Shown here one piece after another: positions 20,170 to 32,131 of a stretch of 64,000 nucleotides of DNA. A program made the translations under genes and the position numbers. Numbering within the stretch: the first letter of the stretch is position 1; each line of letters begins with the position of its first letter. The notes beneath the pieces are model-generated. The model was given only the letters and a program-made list of their open reading frames with translations. It did no database searches and was not told the DNA's origin. This DNA is from Paraburkholderia silviterrae (GTDB taxonomy: Bacteria > Pseudomonadota > Gammaproteobacteria > Burkholderiales > Burkholderiaceae), in the NCBI RefSeq assembly GCF_004353915.1, contig NZ_SMRP01000003.1, positions 372,001 through 436,000 on the forward strand. The letters run 5' to 3'.

Positions 20170-21540
20170 TTAAGCGTAAGCCGCGCGCCGGCGTCCCGCG
20201 AGCACGAGGTAGCAGAGCGCGCCGATCACGAGCGCGGGCAGCGTGGCGCCGAGATTCGGCAGCCACTGGTTTAGCGCCTGATATGCGCCGAAGCCAAAGC
20301 CCCATGCGACAAACGCGGTCACATGCCAGCCGCCCGAATAGCCGTATGGCCCGCTCAAATCGGCGAGCGCGCGAGCGTCGATGCGGCGGCGCCGAACGAT
20401 GAAGTGGTCGGCGAGCACGACGCCGAAGAGCGGCGCGAACACCGAGCCGATGAAGAGCAGGAAGTTCTCGTAGCGCGCCATCGGCACGACGAGGCCGATC
20501 AGCGTGCACAGCGCGCCGAACGCCGCCGAGAGCCACGGCACGCTGCCGCGCGTCCAGAACGTGCCGGTCGAAACGGCGGCCGAGTGGATGTCGGCGAAGG
20601 CGTTGTCGATTTCGTCGATCAGCACTAGCAGCAGGGCGAAGCCGCCGCCAGCCTTCGCGAGCGCGGTGGTGAGAAGTGCGTCGCCGCCGCCCGCGGCGAG
20701 GCCGTAGATCGCGCCGAGCGCGTAGAACCACAGGTTCGCGATGCCATAGCCGAACAGCGTGCCGCGGAATGTTTCACCCGGGCGGCGGCCAAAGCGCGTG
20801 TAGTCGGCGATGAGCGGCAACCACGAGAGCGGCATCGCCACGACGAGGTCGATCGCGCTGCCGAACGGCATCTCGCCCGTGCCGGGGCGGCGCATCAGCG
20901 CGTCGATGTCGTGCTGCGCGAGCAGGCTCCACGTGAGCCAGGCGGCGCCCGCGAGCAGGAGCCAGATGCCCCAGGTGCGCAGGAAGCGCCGCACGAACGA
21001 GAGCGGGCCGCTCACGGCGAGCAGCGTGGCGAGGAAACCGAAGATCAGGGTCCACACGAGCGGCATCGAGAGGCCGAAGGCCTGCTTGGCGAGCGCATCG
21101 GCGGAATCGCGCATCACGATGATCTCGAACGAGCCCCAGCCCACGAGCTGCACCATGTTGATGACGGCGGGCACGGACGCCCCGCGGATGCCCAGCGTCG
21201 GGCGCAGCGACGACATGGCGGCGAGGCCCGTGTCGGTGCCGATCACGCCCGCGAGCGCGAGCAGCACGACGCCGATCACGCTGCCGATGCCGATGGCGGT
21301 GAGCGCATGGGGCAGCGAGAGGCCCGGCACGAGCAGGGCGCCCGCCTGGGCGACCAGCAGGCCGATGCCGAGCGAGAACCAGAGCGCGAAGGCGTCGCCG
21401 GTGCGGAACTGGCGGCGCGCGTCGGGCACGGGCACGTTGGGCGCGTAGGTCGAGCCGGCGTCACCGGCCGTGCCGGAGCTAGCCACGCCGGAGTTGGCCG
21501 CACCTGAGCCGGCCGCACCGGATTGCGGGTTTTGAGTCAT
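20170..21540 (-). CDS. NCS1-family purine/cytosine-type permease
   Basis: 456-aa inner-membrane protein with about twelve hydrophobic segments and NCS1 signatures (FALWFSLGIGLL in TM1, GVIGTDTGLAAMSSLRPTLG, LVGWGSFEIIV). It probably imports a nucleobase or the thiamine precursor hydroxymethylpyrimidine by cation symport; the TM3 LVGW region resembles CytX/CodB proteins, but the substrate is not decided. The N-terminal 40 residues are a Gly/Ala/Ser repeat stretch that is probably disordered. The start is ATG 21540 with GAGGGAAG upstream; a longer frame to 21597 adds 19 residues without support. I saw no THI-box in the 200 bases upstream. Confidence 0.78.
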   Translation of the reverse strand: MTQNPQSGAAGSGAANSGVASSGTAGDAGSTYAPNVPVPDARRQFRTGDAFALWFSLGIGLLVAQAGALLVPGLSLPHALTAIGIGSVIGVVLLALAGVIGTDTGLAAMSSLRPTLGIRGASVPAVINMVQLVGWGSFEIIVMRDSADALAKQAFGLSMPLVWTLIFGFLATLLAVSGPLSFVRRFLRTWGIWLLLAGAAWLTWSLLAQHDIDALMRRPGTGEMPFGSAIDLVVAMPLSWLPLIADYTRFGRRPGETFRGTLFGYGIANLWFYALGAIYGLAAGGGDALLTTALAKAGGGFALLLVLIDEIDNAFADIHSAAVSTGTFWTRGSVPWLSAAFGALCTLIGLVVPMARYENFLLFIGSVFAPLFGVVLADHFIVRRRRIDARALADLSGPYGYSGGWHVTAFVAWGFGFGAYQALNQWLPNLGATLPALVIGALCYLVLAGRRRAAYA

Positions 21541-21747
21541 GGATGAAGCTTCCCTCTGTATCGTCTGTTTTGTCTGATGTTCCTCGGGGCCGGTCAACTG
21601 GGGCGCAAGGCATCGCGTCTCGCGCTACCGCCCGGGCTGTCATAATGCACGACTGCATCCGGCGCGGCAGGCCGTTTTCGGGGGCGCGAACAAACGCCCT
21701 CGAAGCCGGCCAGTCCCCGGGAAAGCCGACATTATCGCGAAAACGTC

Positions 21748-24436
<2,689 letters not shown>

Positions 24437-24582
24437 ACGCCGCTTGCAGATCAGGACATGTGAATCGCTTGCCCTCGAGATTTTTCTCCAAGGAGGGCTT
24501 GCAAGATTCAAAATATGTTCTATAATCTTCGCTTCTCTGGTCGCCGACCAAGATCAGAGAAGCAGTAAAAAGGCAGTACCCC

Positions 24583-24673
<91 letters not shown>

Positions 24674-24680
24674 AATTCAG

Positions 24681-24717
24681 AAAACCCCTGCATGCTTAAC
24701 GGCTGTAGGGGTTTTTG
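24681..24717. terminator. Terminator after tRNA-Ser(CGA)
   Basis: AACCCCTGCA pairs with TGTAGGGGTT (one wobble) and a run of T follows. It also lies downstream of the convergent glycosyltransferase gene. Confidence 0.7.
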
Positions 24718-24791
24718 CTTTTCGGTGGCATGAAGAGCACGCGCCGGATCCGCTCACGCGAGCGTTCCGGCCAGGCCGGTCCTGTTCGCGC

Positions 24792-25598
24792 CTATTTCCC
24801 CGTATGCCCGCGCCGCTCCAGCGAGCGCAGGAAAGTGCCCGAAATCGCCGAGGTGCCGTGGTGCACGATCTTCTCGTCGATGAGCGCCCACACCGACATT
24901 CCCACGCCGCGCACGCGCTGGCAGAACGACAGATCCTCCGAGAGATAGACGCCTTTTTCCCCGACTGTGTCGAAGAACGCGTAAAAGTTGCCGTCGGGCA
25001 GGTAGGGCGCGTATTGCGCGGGCGGCCGGTAGCGCTGCGTGACTGGCACGAGCGCCTCGAGCGCATCGCGCCGGATGAGGAAGATACCCGTGCCGATGTG
25101 GTTGACTTCGACCCAGCCGTTGCTGACCGTGCTGCTGCCTTGCTCGTCGGTGCGGATCGCCGTGTTGTAGTCCACCGTCTTTTCCTGCCATTCGCGCAGG
25201 GAGAGGCCCACATCCTCGCTCGTGATCTGCCTTTCCACATCGAAGAACCGGTACGGGCAGGCGATGCCCGCCACCGGCTTGTTGCCGGCGATGAGACGCG
25301 GGACCGCTTCGCGCGAGAAGTCCATATCCGTGTCGAGAAACAGGACATGGGTGTACTCGGTATGGCTCAGGAAATAATTCGCGAAGAAATTGCGTGCGCG
25401 GATGATGTGCGACGAAGCCGTGTGGATGTACTCGAAGCGTACGCCGCGCTCCTTGAAGGTCTCCATCAGGCGGGCCAGCGCCATCGCGAAGTCGAAATGC
25501 ACCGAATTGTCGTAGGTGGGCAGCGCGATCAGAACGTTGAGCTGGGCGTTCGATTGCGCGCCGGGCACGGCGCCCGGAGTGGGGTCAGGCTGGGTCAT
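24792..25598 (-). CDS. GT-A-fold glycosyltransferase-like protein
   Basis: 268 aa. The N-terminal Rossmann-type strand NVLIALPTYDNSVHFDFAM is followed by VLFLDTDMDF (residues 86-94), a DxD-type metal/nucleotide-sugar motif, so it is probably a family-2-like or Anp1-like glycosyltransferase. A conserved late motif EDLSFCQRVRGVG (ED-x-x-x-C) is the catalytic-base position in many GT-A enzymes. No membrane segment is visible. There are no polysaccharide genes around it, so its acceptor is unknown. It is convergent with serS/tRNA-Ser and divergent from map. Confidence 0.7.
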   Translation of the reverse strand: MTQPDPTPGAVPGAQSNAQLNVLIALPTYDNSVHFDFAMALARLMETFKERGVRFEYIHTASSHIIRARNFFANYFLSHTEYTHVLFLDTDMDFSREAVPRLIAGNKPVAGIACPYRFFDVERQITSEDVGLSLREWQEKTVDYNTAIRTDEQGSSTVSNGWVEVNHIGTGIFLIRRDALEALVPVTQRYRPPAQYAPYLPDGNFYAFFDTVGEKGVYLSEDLSFCQRVRGVGMSVWALIDEKIVHHGTSAISGTFLRSLERRGHTGK

Positions 25599-25794
25599 GG
25601 TCAGGCGTTCCGCTCACGTCGTTGAAAGATATTTCTCATTCTTAAGGGCGGCTTGCGCGCGGACAATCGGACGGATCCGAATCAGCGCAGGCCGGACGGG
25701 TCGGATGCACCGGTACAATGAGGCCTTCGACGCAGCTCCCTTGAATTCGCTGCGAGGCGCCTCGCGCGCCGTCGCGCTCACTTATCGTTCACAG

Positions 25795-26580
25795 ATGGCT
25801 ATCACCTACAAATCTGCCGACGACCTCGCGCGTCTGCGCATTTCCGGCCGGCTTGCCGCCGACGTGCTCGCCATGATCGGCGAACACGTCAAGCCCGGCG
25901 TCTCCACCGACGATCTCGACGCGATCTGCAACGACTATATCGTCAACACGCTCAAGGCGGTGCCGGCCAACGTCGGCTACCTCGGCTTTCCGAAGACGAT
26001 CTGCACCTCGGTCAACTCGGTGGTGTGCCACGGCATTCCGAACCGCAACGAGGTCCTCAAGGACGGCGACATCATCAACATCGACGTGGCCGTGATCAAG
26101 GACGGCTATTTCGGGGACACCAGCCGCATGTACACCGTGGGCACCGCGAGCACGGTCGGGCGTCATCTCATCGACACGACTTACGAGGCGATGCTCGCCG
26201 GCATCCGCCAGGTGAAGCCCGGCGCTACGCTCGGCGACGTGGGCCATGCGATCCAGCGGCGCGCCCAGGCCGATGGCTTTTCGATCGTGCGCGAGTACTG
26301 CGGCCACGGCATCGGCAAGGTCTATCACGAGGAGCCGCAGGTGCTCCACTACGGCCAGCCGGGGCAGGGCGTGCGCCTGAAGCCGGGCATGGTCTTCACG
26401 ATCGAGCCGATGGTGAACGCGGGCCGCGCCGGCACGGCGGTGCAGCGCGACGGCTGGACGGTGGTGACGAAGGACCGCTCGCTCTCCGCGCAATGGGAGC
26501 ACATGGTGGCGGTCACCGACGACGGCTACGAACTGCTCACGCCCTGGCCGGATGGCACCGGCGCGTACGAGGCTCCGTGA
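25795..26580 (+). CDS. map: Methionine aminopeptidase, type I
   Basis: Removes the initiator methionine from nascent proteins. 261 aa. The dinuclear metal site is complete: Asp in INIDVAVIKDGYFGDTSRM (two Asp), His in YCGHGIGKVYHEEPQ, Glu in FTIEPMVN and Glu in QWEHMVAV. The length matches type Ia. The start is ATG 25795 (MAITYKSADDLARLR); the long upstream extension in frame is non-conserved. This copy is not beside rpsB/tsf, and Burkholderiales often have more than one map gene, so it may be a paralogue. Confidence 0.94.
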   Translation: MAITYKSADDLARLRISGRLAADVLAMIGEHVKPGVSTDDLDAICNDYIVNTLKAVPANVGYLGFPKTICTSVNSVVCHGIPNRNEVLKDGDIINIDVAVIKDGYFGDTSRMYTVGTASTVGRHLIDTTYEAMLAGIRQVKPGATLGDVGHAIQRRAQADGFSIVREYCGHGIGKVYHEEPQVLHYGQPGQGVRLKPGMVFTIEPMVNAGRAGTAVQRDGWTVVTKDRSLSAQWEHMVAVTDDGYELLTPWPDGTGAYEAP

Positions 26581-26734
26581 GGGCCGCTGTGCGCCGGGGT
26601 TGTGCGGGCCGTCGGGCAGCCTGTCAAGGCCGTGTGTGTGGCGTTTGCGGGGCAATTTTGTTAAATAAGGATTTGACTCTCTGGCCAGTTCGGTTAAAGC
26701 TACGCGTTAGTGCTTTATTGGGGTTTACGACTGC

Positions 26735-27271
26735 ATGAGTCCGTCACTGACCGTTCGCCGTATCGCTGCCGATCAGGGTGCCGTGCTCCGCGAGCTTCGA
26801 ACCGCTTCGTTGCGCGACGCGCCTTATGCGTTCGGCGACTCGCTCGAAGATGCGCTGTCCGCCGATGCAGCCGTTTTTGACGCCGCCGCTGCGCGTCACG
26901 CGGACTCGCATGCCGCCACCTCGTTCATCCTCTACACAGAGGGTCATCCTGCCGGCCTGATCGGTGCGAACTTCGAGAACGCGCCGGCACGCCGCGCGTT
27001 CGTGTTCGCATTGTGGGTGGCGCCGGCGGTGCGGCATCTGCGCGGCGGCGAACTGCTCGTCAATGCGGCCATCGAGTGGCTCGTGAGCGAAGGCGCCGCG
27101 CAGGTCTACGCCTGGGTGACCGATAACAACATTACCGCCATGCGCTTCTATGAGCGGCTAGGCTTCGTCGCCACCGGCGACCACGCGCGCAGTGCGCAAA
27201 CGCCTGAGCAGTGGGAAACGCTCCTCGTGCGTGACGTCGCGCTTGCGCCCAAGAGCATGTCGGCCCAATAA
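26735..27271 (+). CDS. GNAT-family N-acetyltransferase
   Basis: 178 aa. The GNAT core shows motif A as LWVAPAVRHLRGGELLVNAAIEWL (a modified Q/RxxGxG/A acetyl-CoA loop, RHLRGGE) and motif B as AWVTDNNITAMRFYERLGF. The acceptor amine is unknown; small-molecule or ribosomal-protein acetylation are both possible. The ribosome-binding site is weak. The gene lies between map and minC with gaps of 150-180 bases on each side, so it may be transcribed alone. Confidence 0.78.
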   Translation: MSPSLTVRRIAADQGAVLRELRTASLRDAPYAFGDSLEDALSADAAVFDAAAARHADSHAATSFILYTEGHPAGLIGANFENAPARRAFVFALWVAPAVRHLRGGELLVNAAIEWLVSEGAAQVYAWVTDNNITAMRFYERLGFVATGDHARSAQTPEQWETLLVRDVALAPKSMSAQ

Positions 27272-27455
27272 CGGAGCACCTGTCCAGCGTCCCATTCCCT
27301 TGCTTTTCACGCCATGACGTGTGGACCGCACGTCATGCGCCGGCATCCCCCGCCGTCTTTGCATCGTTCCCTATGTCGCAGCATTTTGAGCCATTAAAAA
27401 TAATGGCCACGTGCGTCGACGCCTGTAAAATACGCAAAATTTTTCGCCGATCGCC

Positions 27456-28430
27456 ATGTCGCCCAAGAAATCGCCATATTTTGAACTGAAGAGCGGTTCA
27501 GTCGATACGCTTCTGTTCGTGGTTAAAACGACTGAACTCGATGCGATGCGCGCCGAGCTTACGCGGCGTTTCGAGGCGACGCCCGAATTTTTCGCCAACG
27601 ACACGGTGGCCATCGACGTGCGGCGCCTCGCTGAGGGCGAGCAGGTCCCGCTCGCCGACATCGCGCGCCTGCTCGAAAGCGTGCGCATGCGCCCCGTGGG
27701 CGTGGTCGCTCAGCCCGCCCAGCACGACTGGGCAGCCGTTGCGGGCCTGCCGTTTCTCGAAGCGCGCGACAAGCGCGTCGCTAACGGTGCAAGCGGTGCA
27801 AGCGGTGCTAACGGTGCAAGCGGGGCTGGCGGCGTGGCCGGCGCAGGCGGCGACGCGCCGCCTGCCGCGCAAGAAGCCGACGCCACTGTCAACGCTTCGA
27901 ACACCGCTGCGCCGGCGCAGTCTGCCGATACTGGCGCAAATGCAGGTGCGAAGGCGAGCGACGCTGCTGCAGCGCCCTCGGGCGCTTCTGCCGTGCAGCC
28001 GGAACTCTTTGCCCAGGACGCCCCGGAGGCGGACAGCGCCATCGCGGGCGCGGAGGGCGAAGCGGGCAGCATCGCGCCGCGCCTGACGAGCACGGAGCCG
28101 ACGCTCGTGATCGACCGGCCGCTGCGCTCGGGCCAGCGCATCTATGCGAAGGGCGACCTCGTGGTGCTCGGCATGGTGTCCAACGGGGCGGAAGTGATCG
28201 CCGAAGGCAACATCCATATTTACGCGCCGTTGCGCGGCCGCGCGCTCGCGGGCGTGCACGGCAATCACGACGCACGCATTTTCTGTACGAGCCTCGAGGC
28301 GGAACTGATTTCGATTGCGGGGATCTACCGTACCGCTGAAGTTCCACTCGCCGCCGAGGTAAAGGGCAAGCCGGCGCAAATCCGGCTCGACGAAGAGAGA
28401 CTCTTGATCGAACCGTTGAAGCTCACCTGA
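27456..28430 (+). CDS. minC: Septum-site inhibitor MinC
   Basis: Blocks FtsZ polymerisation near the poles. 324 aa, well above the 230 of E. coli. The N-terminal FtsZ-binding domain ([17 protein letters not shown]) runs to about residue 105, and the C-terminal beta-helix ([42 protein letters not shown]) begins near 210. The 100-residue linker is alanine/glycine/serine-rich and contains tandem AlaAsnGly/AlaSerGly repeats. Such expanded linkers are known in Burkholderia MinC. minD follows after 85 bases. Confidence 0.95.
   Translation: MSPKKSPYFELKSGSVDTLLFVVKTTELDAMRAELTRRFEATPEFFANDTVAIDVRRLAEGEQVPLADIARLLESVRMRPVGVVAQPAQHDWAAVAGLPFLEARDKRVANGASGASGANGASGAGGVAGAGGDAPPAAQEADATVNASNTAAPAQSADTGANAGAKASDAAAAPSGASAVQPELFAQDAPEADSAIAGAEGEAGSIAPRLTSTEPTLVIDRPLRSGQRIYAKGDLVVLGMVSNGAEVIAEGNIHIYAPLRGRALAGVHGNHDARIFCTSLEAELISIAGIYRTAEVPLAAEVKGKPAQIRLDEERLLIEPLKLT
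27780..27852 (+). repeat. Tandem short repeats in the MinC linker
   Basis: Units of GGTGCAAGC and GGTGCTAAC repeat in phase across about 70 bases and encode (Ala-Ser-Gly)/(Ala-Asn-Gly) units. Because units are 9 bp, copy number can change by slippage without a frameshift. Confidence 0.7.
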
Positions 28431-28515
28431 GTGCCGCGCGAGCGTGAGCAACACGCGAGCGCGAGCGGCACGCGATGAGACCAAACAGAGAAACTGACGA
28501 ACGCAAGGTAAGGGA

Positions 28516-29331
28516 ATGGCAAAAATCATTGTGGTGACTTCGGGCAAGGGTGGCGTCGGTAAAACGACCACGAGCGCGAGTTTCGCATCGGGCCTCGCGT
28601 TGCGTGGCCACAAGACCGCGGTCATCGATTTCGACGTGGGTCTGCGCAATCTCGACCTCATCATGGGTTGCGAGCGCCGCGTCGTGTATGACCTGATCAA
28701 CGTGATCCAGGGTGAGGCGAACCTCAATCAGGCGCTCATCAAGGACAAGAAGTGCGAGAACCTGTTCATCCTGCCGGCCTCGCAAACGCGCGACAAGGAC
28801 GCGCTCACGAGGGAAGGCGTGGAGAAGGTGATCGAAGATCTGCGCAAGATGGACTTCGAATTCATCATCTGCGATTCGCCGGCCGGCATCGAATCGGGCG
28901 CGCTGCTCGCGATGCACTTCGCCGACGAAGCGCTCATCGTGACGAACCCGGAAGTGTCTTCCGTGCGCGACTCGGACCGTATCCTCGGCATGCTGTCGTC
29001 GAAGACCAAGCGTGCGATCGAAGGCAAGGATCCGATCAAGGAGCACTTGCTGATTACGCGCTACAACCCCAAGCGCGTGAGCGAAGGCGAAATGCTCTCG
29101 CTGTCGGACATTTCGGAGATCCTGCGCATCGAGCTGATCGGCGTGATCCCGGAATCAGAAGCGGTGCTGCATGCATCGAACCAGGGCCTGCCCGCAGTCC
29201 ACCTCGACGGCACCGATGTCGCCGAGTCGTACAAGGACGTGGTGTCGCGCTTTCTCGGCGAAGACAAAACGCTTCGTTTCACCGATTACCAGAAGCCGGG
29301 GCTCCTGCAGCGCCTCTTCGGTAGCAAGTAA
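28516..29331 (+). CDS. minD: Septum-site ATPase MinD
   Basis: Membrane-associated ATPase that recruits MinC and oscillates with MinE. 271 aa. The deviant Walker A is [14 protein letters not shown] (with the signature lysine), Walker B lies in [16 protein letters not shown], and the C-terminal amphipathic membrane-targeting helix is [10 protein letters not shown]. Length and motifs are standard. Confidence 0.98.
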   Translation: MAKIIVVTSGKGGVGKTTTSASFASGLALRGHKTAVIDFDVGLRNLDLIMGCERRVVYDLINVIQGEANLNQALIKDKKCENLFILPASQTRDKDALTREGVEKVIEDLRKMDFEFIICDSPAGIESGALLAMHFADEALIVTNPEVSSVRDSDRILGMLSSKTKRAIEGKDPIKEHLLITRYNPKRVSEGEMLSLSDISEILRIELIGVIPESEAVLHASNQGLPAVHLDGTDVAESYKDVVSRFLGEDKTLRFTDYQKPGLLQRLFGSK

Positions 29332-29345
29332 GGGAGGCGAACGTC

Positions 29346-29600
29346 ATGTCGTTTCTTTCGTTTTTTCTCGGCGAGAAGAAGAAGTCCGCCTCGGTAGCGA
29401 AGGAACGCCTGCAGCTCATCATCGCTCACGAGCGTGCAGGCGGTCATCCGCCCGCCGATTATCTGCCGGCCCTGCAACGCGAGCTGGTCGCGGTGATCTC
29501 GAAGTACGTGAAGATCTCCGACGACGACATCCGCGTGAGCCTCGAACGCCAGGACGACCTCGAAGTGCTCGAGGTCAAGATCGAGATTCCGCAGGCCTGA
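29346..29600 (+). CDS. minE: Cell-division topological specificity factor MinE
   Basis: 84 aa. Short N-terminal membrane-binding helix ([12 protein letters not shown]), then the anti-MinCD segment [16 protein letters not shown] and a C-terminal dimerisation domain. Starts 14 bases after minD, with GGGAGG in between as ribosome-binding site. Completes the minCDE operon. Confidence 0.97.
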   Translation: MSFLSFFLGEKKKSASVAKERLQLIIAHERAGGHPPADYLPALQRELVAVISKYVKISDDDIRVSLERQDDLEVLEVKIEIPQA

Positions 29601-29607
29601 TGCACCC

Positions 29608-29641
29608 GATGCGCGCGGCGCGCTTGTGCGCCGCGCGCATC
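29608..29641 (+). terminator. Strong hairpin after minE
   Basis: A perfect 14-bp GC-rich stem (29608-29621 with 29628-29641) around GCTTGT lies eight bases after the minE stop. No T-run follows, so it may act as a 3'-end stabiliser or a Rho-assisted end rather than a classical intrinsic terminator. Confidence 0.5.
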
Positions 29642-29893
29642 TCAATATTCCCACCGCAATGCCATCGCTTTGCGTGCAGGCGTGCGCTTCGCACGTGTTG
29701 GCGCGTTCGCGCCCTGCGTGATGTGCATGATGCGCGCGCGTTTCACATGAGCGTTTGCGTGCCACCTGGCGTGGCGAAATATTCGGTTTCACTTCACCCC
29801 CCGCGGTAACAACGCCGTTGTCAGCGCAGACGCGTGCTCGCGCATTGATCGGGTAACGCCACATTCGGCGTCCAACTCGAAGGGGAGATTTAC

Positions 29894-30211
29894 ATGAACA
29901 ACTCCATCCGCCTGCTCGTTGCCAAGGCCGCCATTGTCGTCGCGGGCGCTTGCGCCGTCGCGGCGCCTGCACTCGCGCAAGAAGTCATCGTCGTCGCGCC
30001 GAGCGCGCCGCCGCCCGAGCGCGTCGAAGTCGTGCCGGCGCCGCGCGTCGGCTATGTGTGGGACAAGGGCCACTGGCGCTGGGATCACGGCCACTACGTG
30101 TGGATTGCGGGCCACTGGCAGGCCGAGCGTGTCGGCTATCACTGGGTGCCGGGCCACTGGGTCGCGCACGGTCCGAACTGGCGCTGGATCGAAGGTCACT
30201 GGGCAGCGTGA
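29894..30211 (+). CDS. Secreted YXWGXW-repeat-type protein
   Basis: 105 aa. A Sec signal peptide ends near APALA. The mature part is a proline-rich lead (APSAPPPERVEVVPAP) and then three to four aromatic units built on G-Y/H-x-W and GHW (for example GYVWDKGHWRWDHGHYVW and GHWVAHGPNWRW). This is the pattern of YXWGXW-repeat/BcpO-related cell-envelope proteins. The function of the family is unknown. GAAGGGGAG precedes ATG 29894. It is followed 43 bases later by a tiny lipoprotein and may form a two-gene unit with it. Confidence 0.75.
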   Translation: MNNSIRLLVAKAAIVVAGACAVAAPALAQEVIVVAPSAPPPERVEVVPAPRVGYVWDKGHWRWDHGHYVWIAGHWQAERVGYHWVPGHWVAHGPNWRWIEGHWAA

Positions 30212-30254
30212 GCCGGCCGTTGATGCGCCAACCCGGGTCCAGGAGAGAAACACT

Positions 30255-30365
30255 ATGAGCAAAAAACTGCTTGCTGCCGCGGCGCTCGCGCTCATGCTGG
30301 CCGGCTGCATCGTCGTGCCGGCGCGGCCCATGTATGCGCGGCCCGGCCCCGTCGTGATCTATTGA
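30255..30365 (+). CDS. Tiny lipoprotein (36 aa)
   Basis: An AGGAGAG ribosome-binding site lies eight bases before ATG 30255. The precursor is a lipoprotein signal (MSKKLLAAAALALMLAGC) with a lipobox LAGC at residues 15-18, leaving a mature chain of only about 19 residues (CIVVPARPMYARPGPVVIY). It resembles the 40-aa lipoprotein at 33469 in the CxVVPA start of the mature chain. No known function. The clean lipobox, the strong ribosome-binding site and the tight spacing behind the YXWGXW gene argue that it is real despite its size. Confidence 0.65.
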   Translation: MSKKLLAAAALALMLAGCIVVPARPMYARPGPVVIY

Positions 30366-30416
30366 CGTCACGCCAACGCCGCGCGCCGCTTCACGGCGCG
30401 CCAAGCCCGGCGCACA

Positions 30417-31892
30417 TCAGCGCTCAGCGGTTTCGTCCGCGGCGGTGTGGCCGGGCTTGTCGTTTCCCGGCGCGGCGTCCAGTGCCTGCATCGTCACGGG
30501 GGTGCCGGCTGCGACGCTGGCGTCGTTTGCCGCTTGGGCCTCGGGCGCAGCGGTCTGTGCGTCTGCGGACTGTGCCGCGCTGGCGGCCGCCATGGCCGGC
30601 TGCGCGTAACGCAGCGAGAGCGTCTCGTAGAGCGGCGGCGCAAAGATGCGTGAGACGCGGCTCGCGATCAGCGCGGTGGCCATCAGCGAGATCACGAGCG
30701 CGTGGCCGTCGATCATCTCCATGACGATCACGAACGAGGTGATGGGCGACTGCGTGACCGCCGCGAGATAGCCGACCATCGCAAGCGCGATGAGCATCGG
30801 CAGTTGCATATTGCTGAAGAGCATGTGCAGCACGTTGCCGAAGCCCGCGCCAATCGACAGCGAAGGCGCGAAGATGCCACCCGGAATGCCCGGCAGGTAG
30901 GAGCCGACCATCGAGGCCATCTTGAGGAACGGATACGCGACCGACAGATGCTCGCGAGAGTCGAGCAGGCCGCGCGCTTCGGCGTAGCCGCTGCCGAACG
31001 TCGTGCCGCCCGAGACGAGGCCGATCAGCGCGATGGCGAGCCCGCAAAGGGCGGCGAACGCGATGGGGCGCTCGCCATGCAGCTTGCGCAGCGGTGCCGG
31101 AATCCAGCGCTGTGTGTTGAGCAGCAACCAGGCAAAGACGCCGCCCGCGATGCCGGTGACGAGTGCGGTGATGATCACGGCCACTGCGAGCAGATCGGGG
31201 AAGTGCGTGCCGATCTGGATCGTGCCGAAGTACGTGTAGTTACCGTTCAGGCCGAGCGCGATCACGCCGGCGATGATGATCGACGTGATGACCACGCCGC
31301 TTGCGCGCGCCTCGAAGCTGCGCGTGAGCTCCTCGATGGCGAATACGATGCCCGCGAGCGGCGTGTTGAACGCCGCGGACAGCCCCGCGGCTGCACCGGC
31401 GAGCACGAGCTTGCGCTCGATGAGCGCGTTCGAGCGCGGGTAGAAGCGGCGCATGTTGAACATCAACGCCGCGCCCACTTGCACCGTCGGCCCTTCGCGG
31501 CCGATCGTGAAACCGCCGAGAATGCCGAGGAACGAGATGGCGATCTTGCCCACGAGGATGCGCAGCGTGAGCAGGCGCGAGCCTGTTTCGCCGGTTTTCG
31601 TGTGCAGCGTGGCGATCACCTGCGGAATCCCGCTGCCTTCGGCGCCGCGAAAGAACGTGCGGGTGAGCCACACGGCGGCGGCGGCGACGGCGGGCGTGAC
31701 GATGAGCGGCAACCAGACGTGCTGATGCTGCACGCGCAGAAACGCGTTGTAGCCCCAGTCGATGAGGCGCGCGTAAAACACCGCGACGAGGCCGACCGCG
31801 ATCGCGCCGAGCCACAGCACGCCGTACTGCCGCCACAAACGCCGCGCACGGCGTACGAGCAGCGAAATAATGTCCGGATTCACGGTCCGCAT
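30417..31892 (-). CDS. ClC-family chloride channel/transporter
   Basis: 491-aa integral membrane protein. The three ClC selectivity motifs are present: GSGIP (in AEGSGIPQVIAT), GREGP (with the gating glutamate) and GGIFAP (in PGIPGGIFAPSL). The internal proton-transfer glutamate position is also kept (FAIEELTRSF), which suggests a Cl-/H+ antiporter rather than a channel. The C-terminal tail of about 55 residues is Ala/Gln-rich and probably cytoplasmic; no CBS domains are present. Start ATG 31892. The gene is divergent from waaC. Confidence 0.9.
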   Translation of the reverse strand: MRTVNPDIISLLVRRARRLWRQYGVLWLGAIAVGLVAVFYARLIDWGYNAFLRVQHQHVWLPLIVTPAVAAAAVWLTRTFFRGAEGSGIPQVIATLHTKTGETGSRLLTLRILVGKIAISFLGILGGFTIGREGPTVQVGAALMFNMRRFYPRSNALIERKLVLAGAAAGLSAAFNTPLAGIVFAIEELTRSFEARASGVVITSIIIAGVIALGLNGNYTYFGTIQIGTHFPDLLAVAVIITALVTGIAGGVFAWLLLNTQRWIPAPLRKLHGERPIAFAALCGLAIALIGLVSGGTTFGSGYAEARGLLDSREHLSVAYPFLKMASMVGSYLPGIPGGIFAPSLSIGAGFGNVLHMLFSNMQLPMLIALAMVGYLAAVTQSPITSFVIVMEMIDGHALVISLMATALIASRVSRIFAPPLYETLSLRYAQPAMAAASAAQSADAQTAAPEAQAANDASVAAGTPVTMQALDAAPGNDKPGHTAADETAER

Positions 31893-32131
31893 GGATCTAT
31901 TCGGGGCGCAAAGGAATCATTGTAGCGGCGTGAGCGGGCGCTGTCGGATTCATCTGCGTGGCGGATTCAGTGTCTCTGAGCCCCGCATCAGGTGCCGGAT
32001 CACATAAAGAAGGGTTCGATGAATTGCGCATGGCTCCGCAATTTGTCCTCTGAGCCGCTTCGCGCTCCGTTAAAATCTCGGGAAAAATTCAGGCAAATCA
32101 AGGAAATCGGGCCTCGCAGGTCCGCAGCACA

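Noticed and set aside
21541..21747. THI-box riboswitch in front of the NCS1 permease
   Set aside because: No CTGAGA core and no ACCTGATCTGGATAATGCC-like segment on the minus strand, so thiamine-precursor transport is not supported by regulation.
6792..21747. Genomic island signature for the block between lolA and rarA
   Set aside because: No integrase, transposase, tRNA end or flanking direct repeat; base composition is like the rest of the window. I keep the synteny break as a finding but not as an island.
29608..29641. Classical Rho-independent terminator for minCDE
   Set aside because: The stem is excellent but no T-run follows, so I list it with reduced confidence and do not call it a proven terminator.
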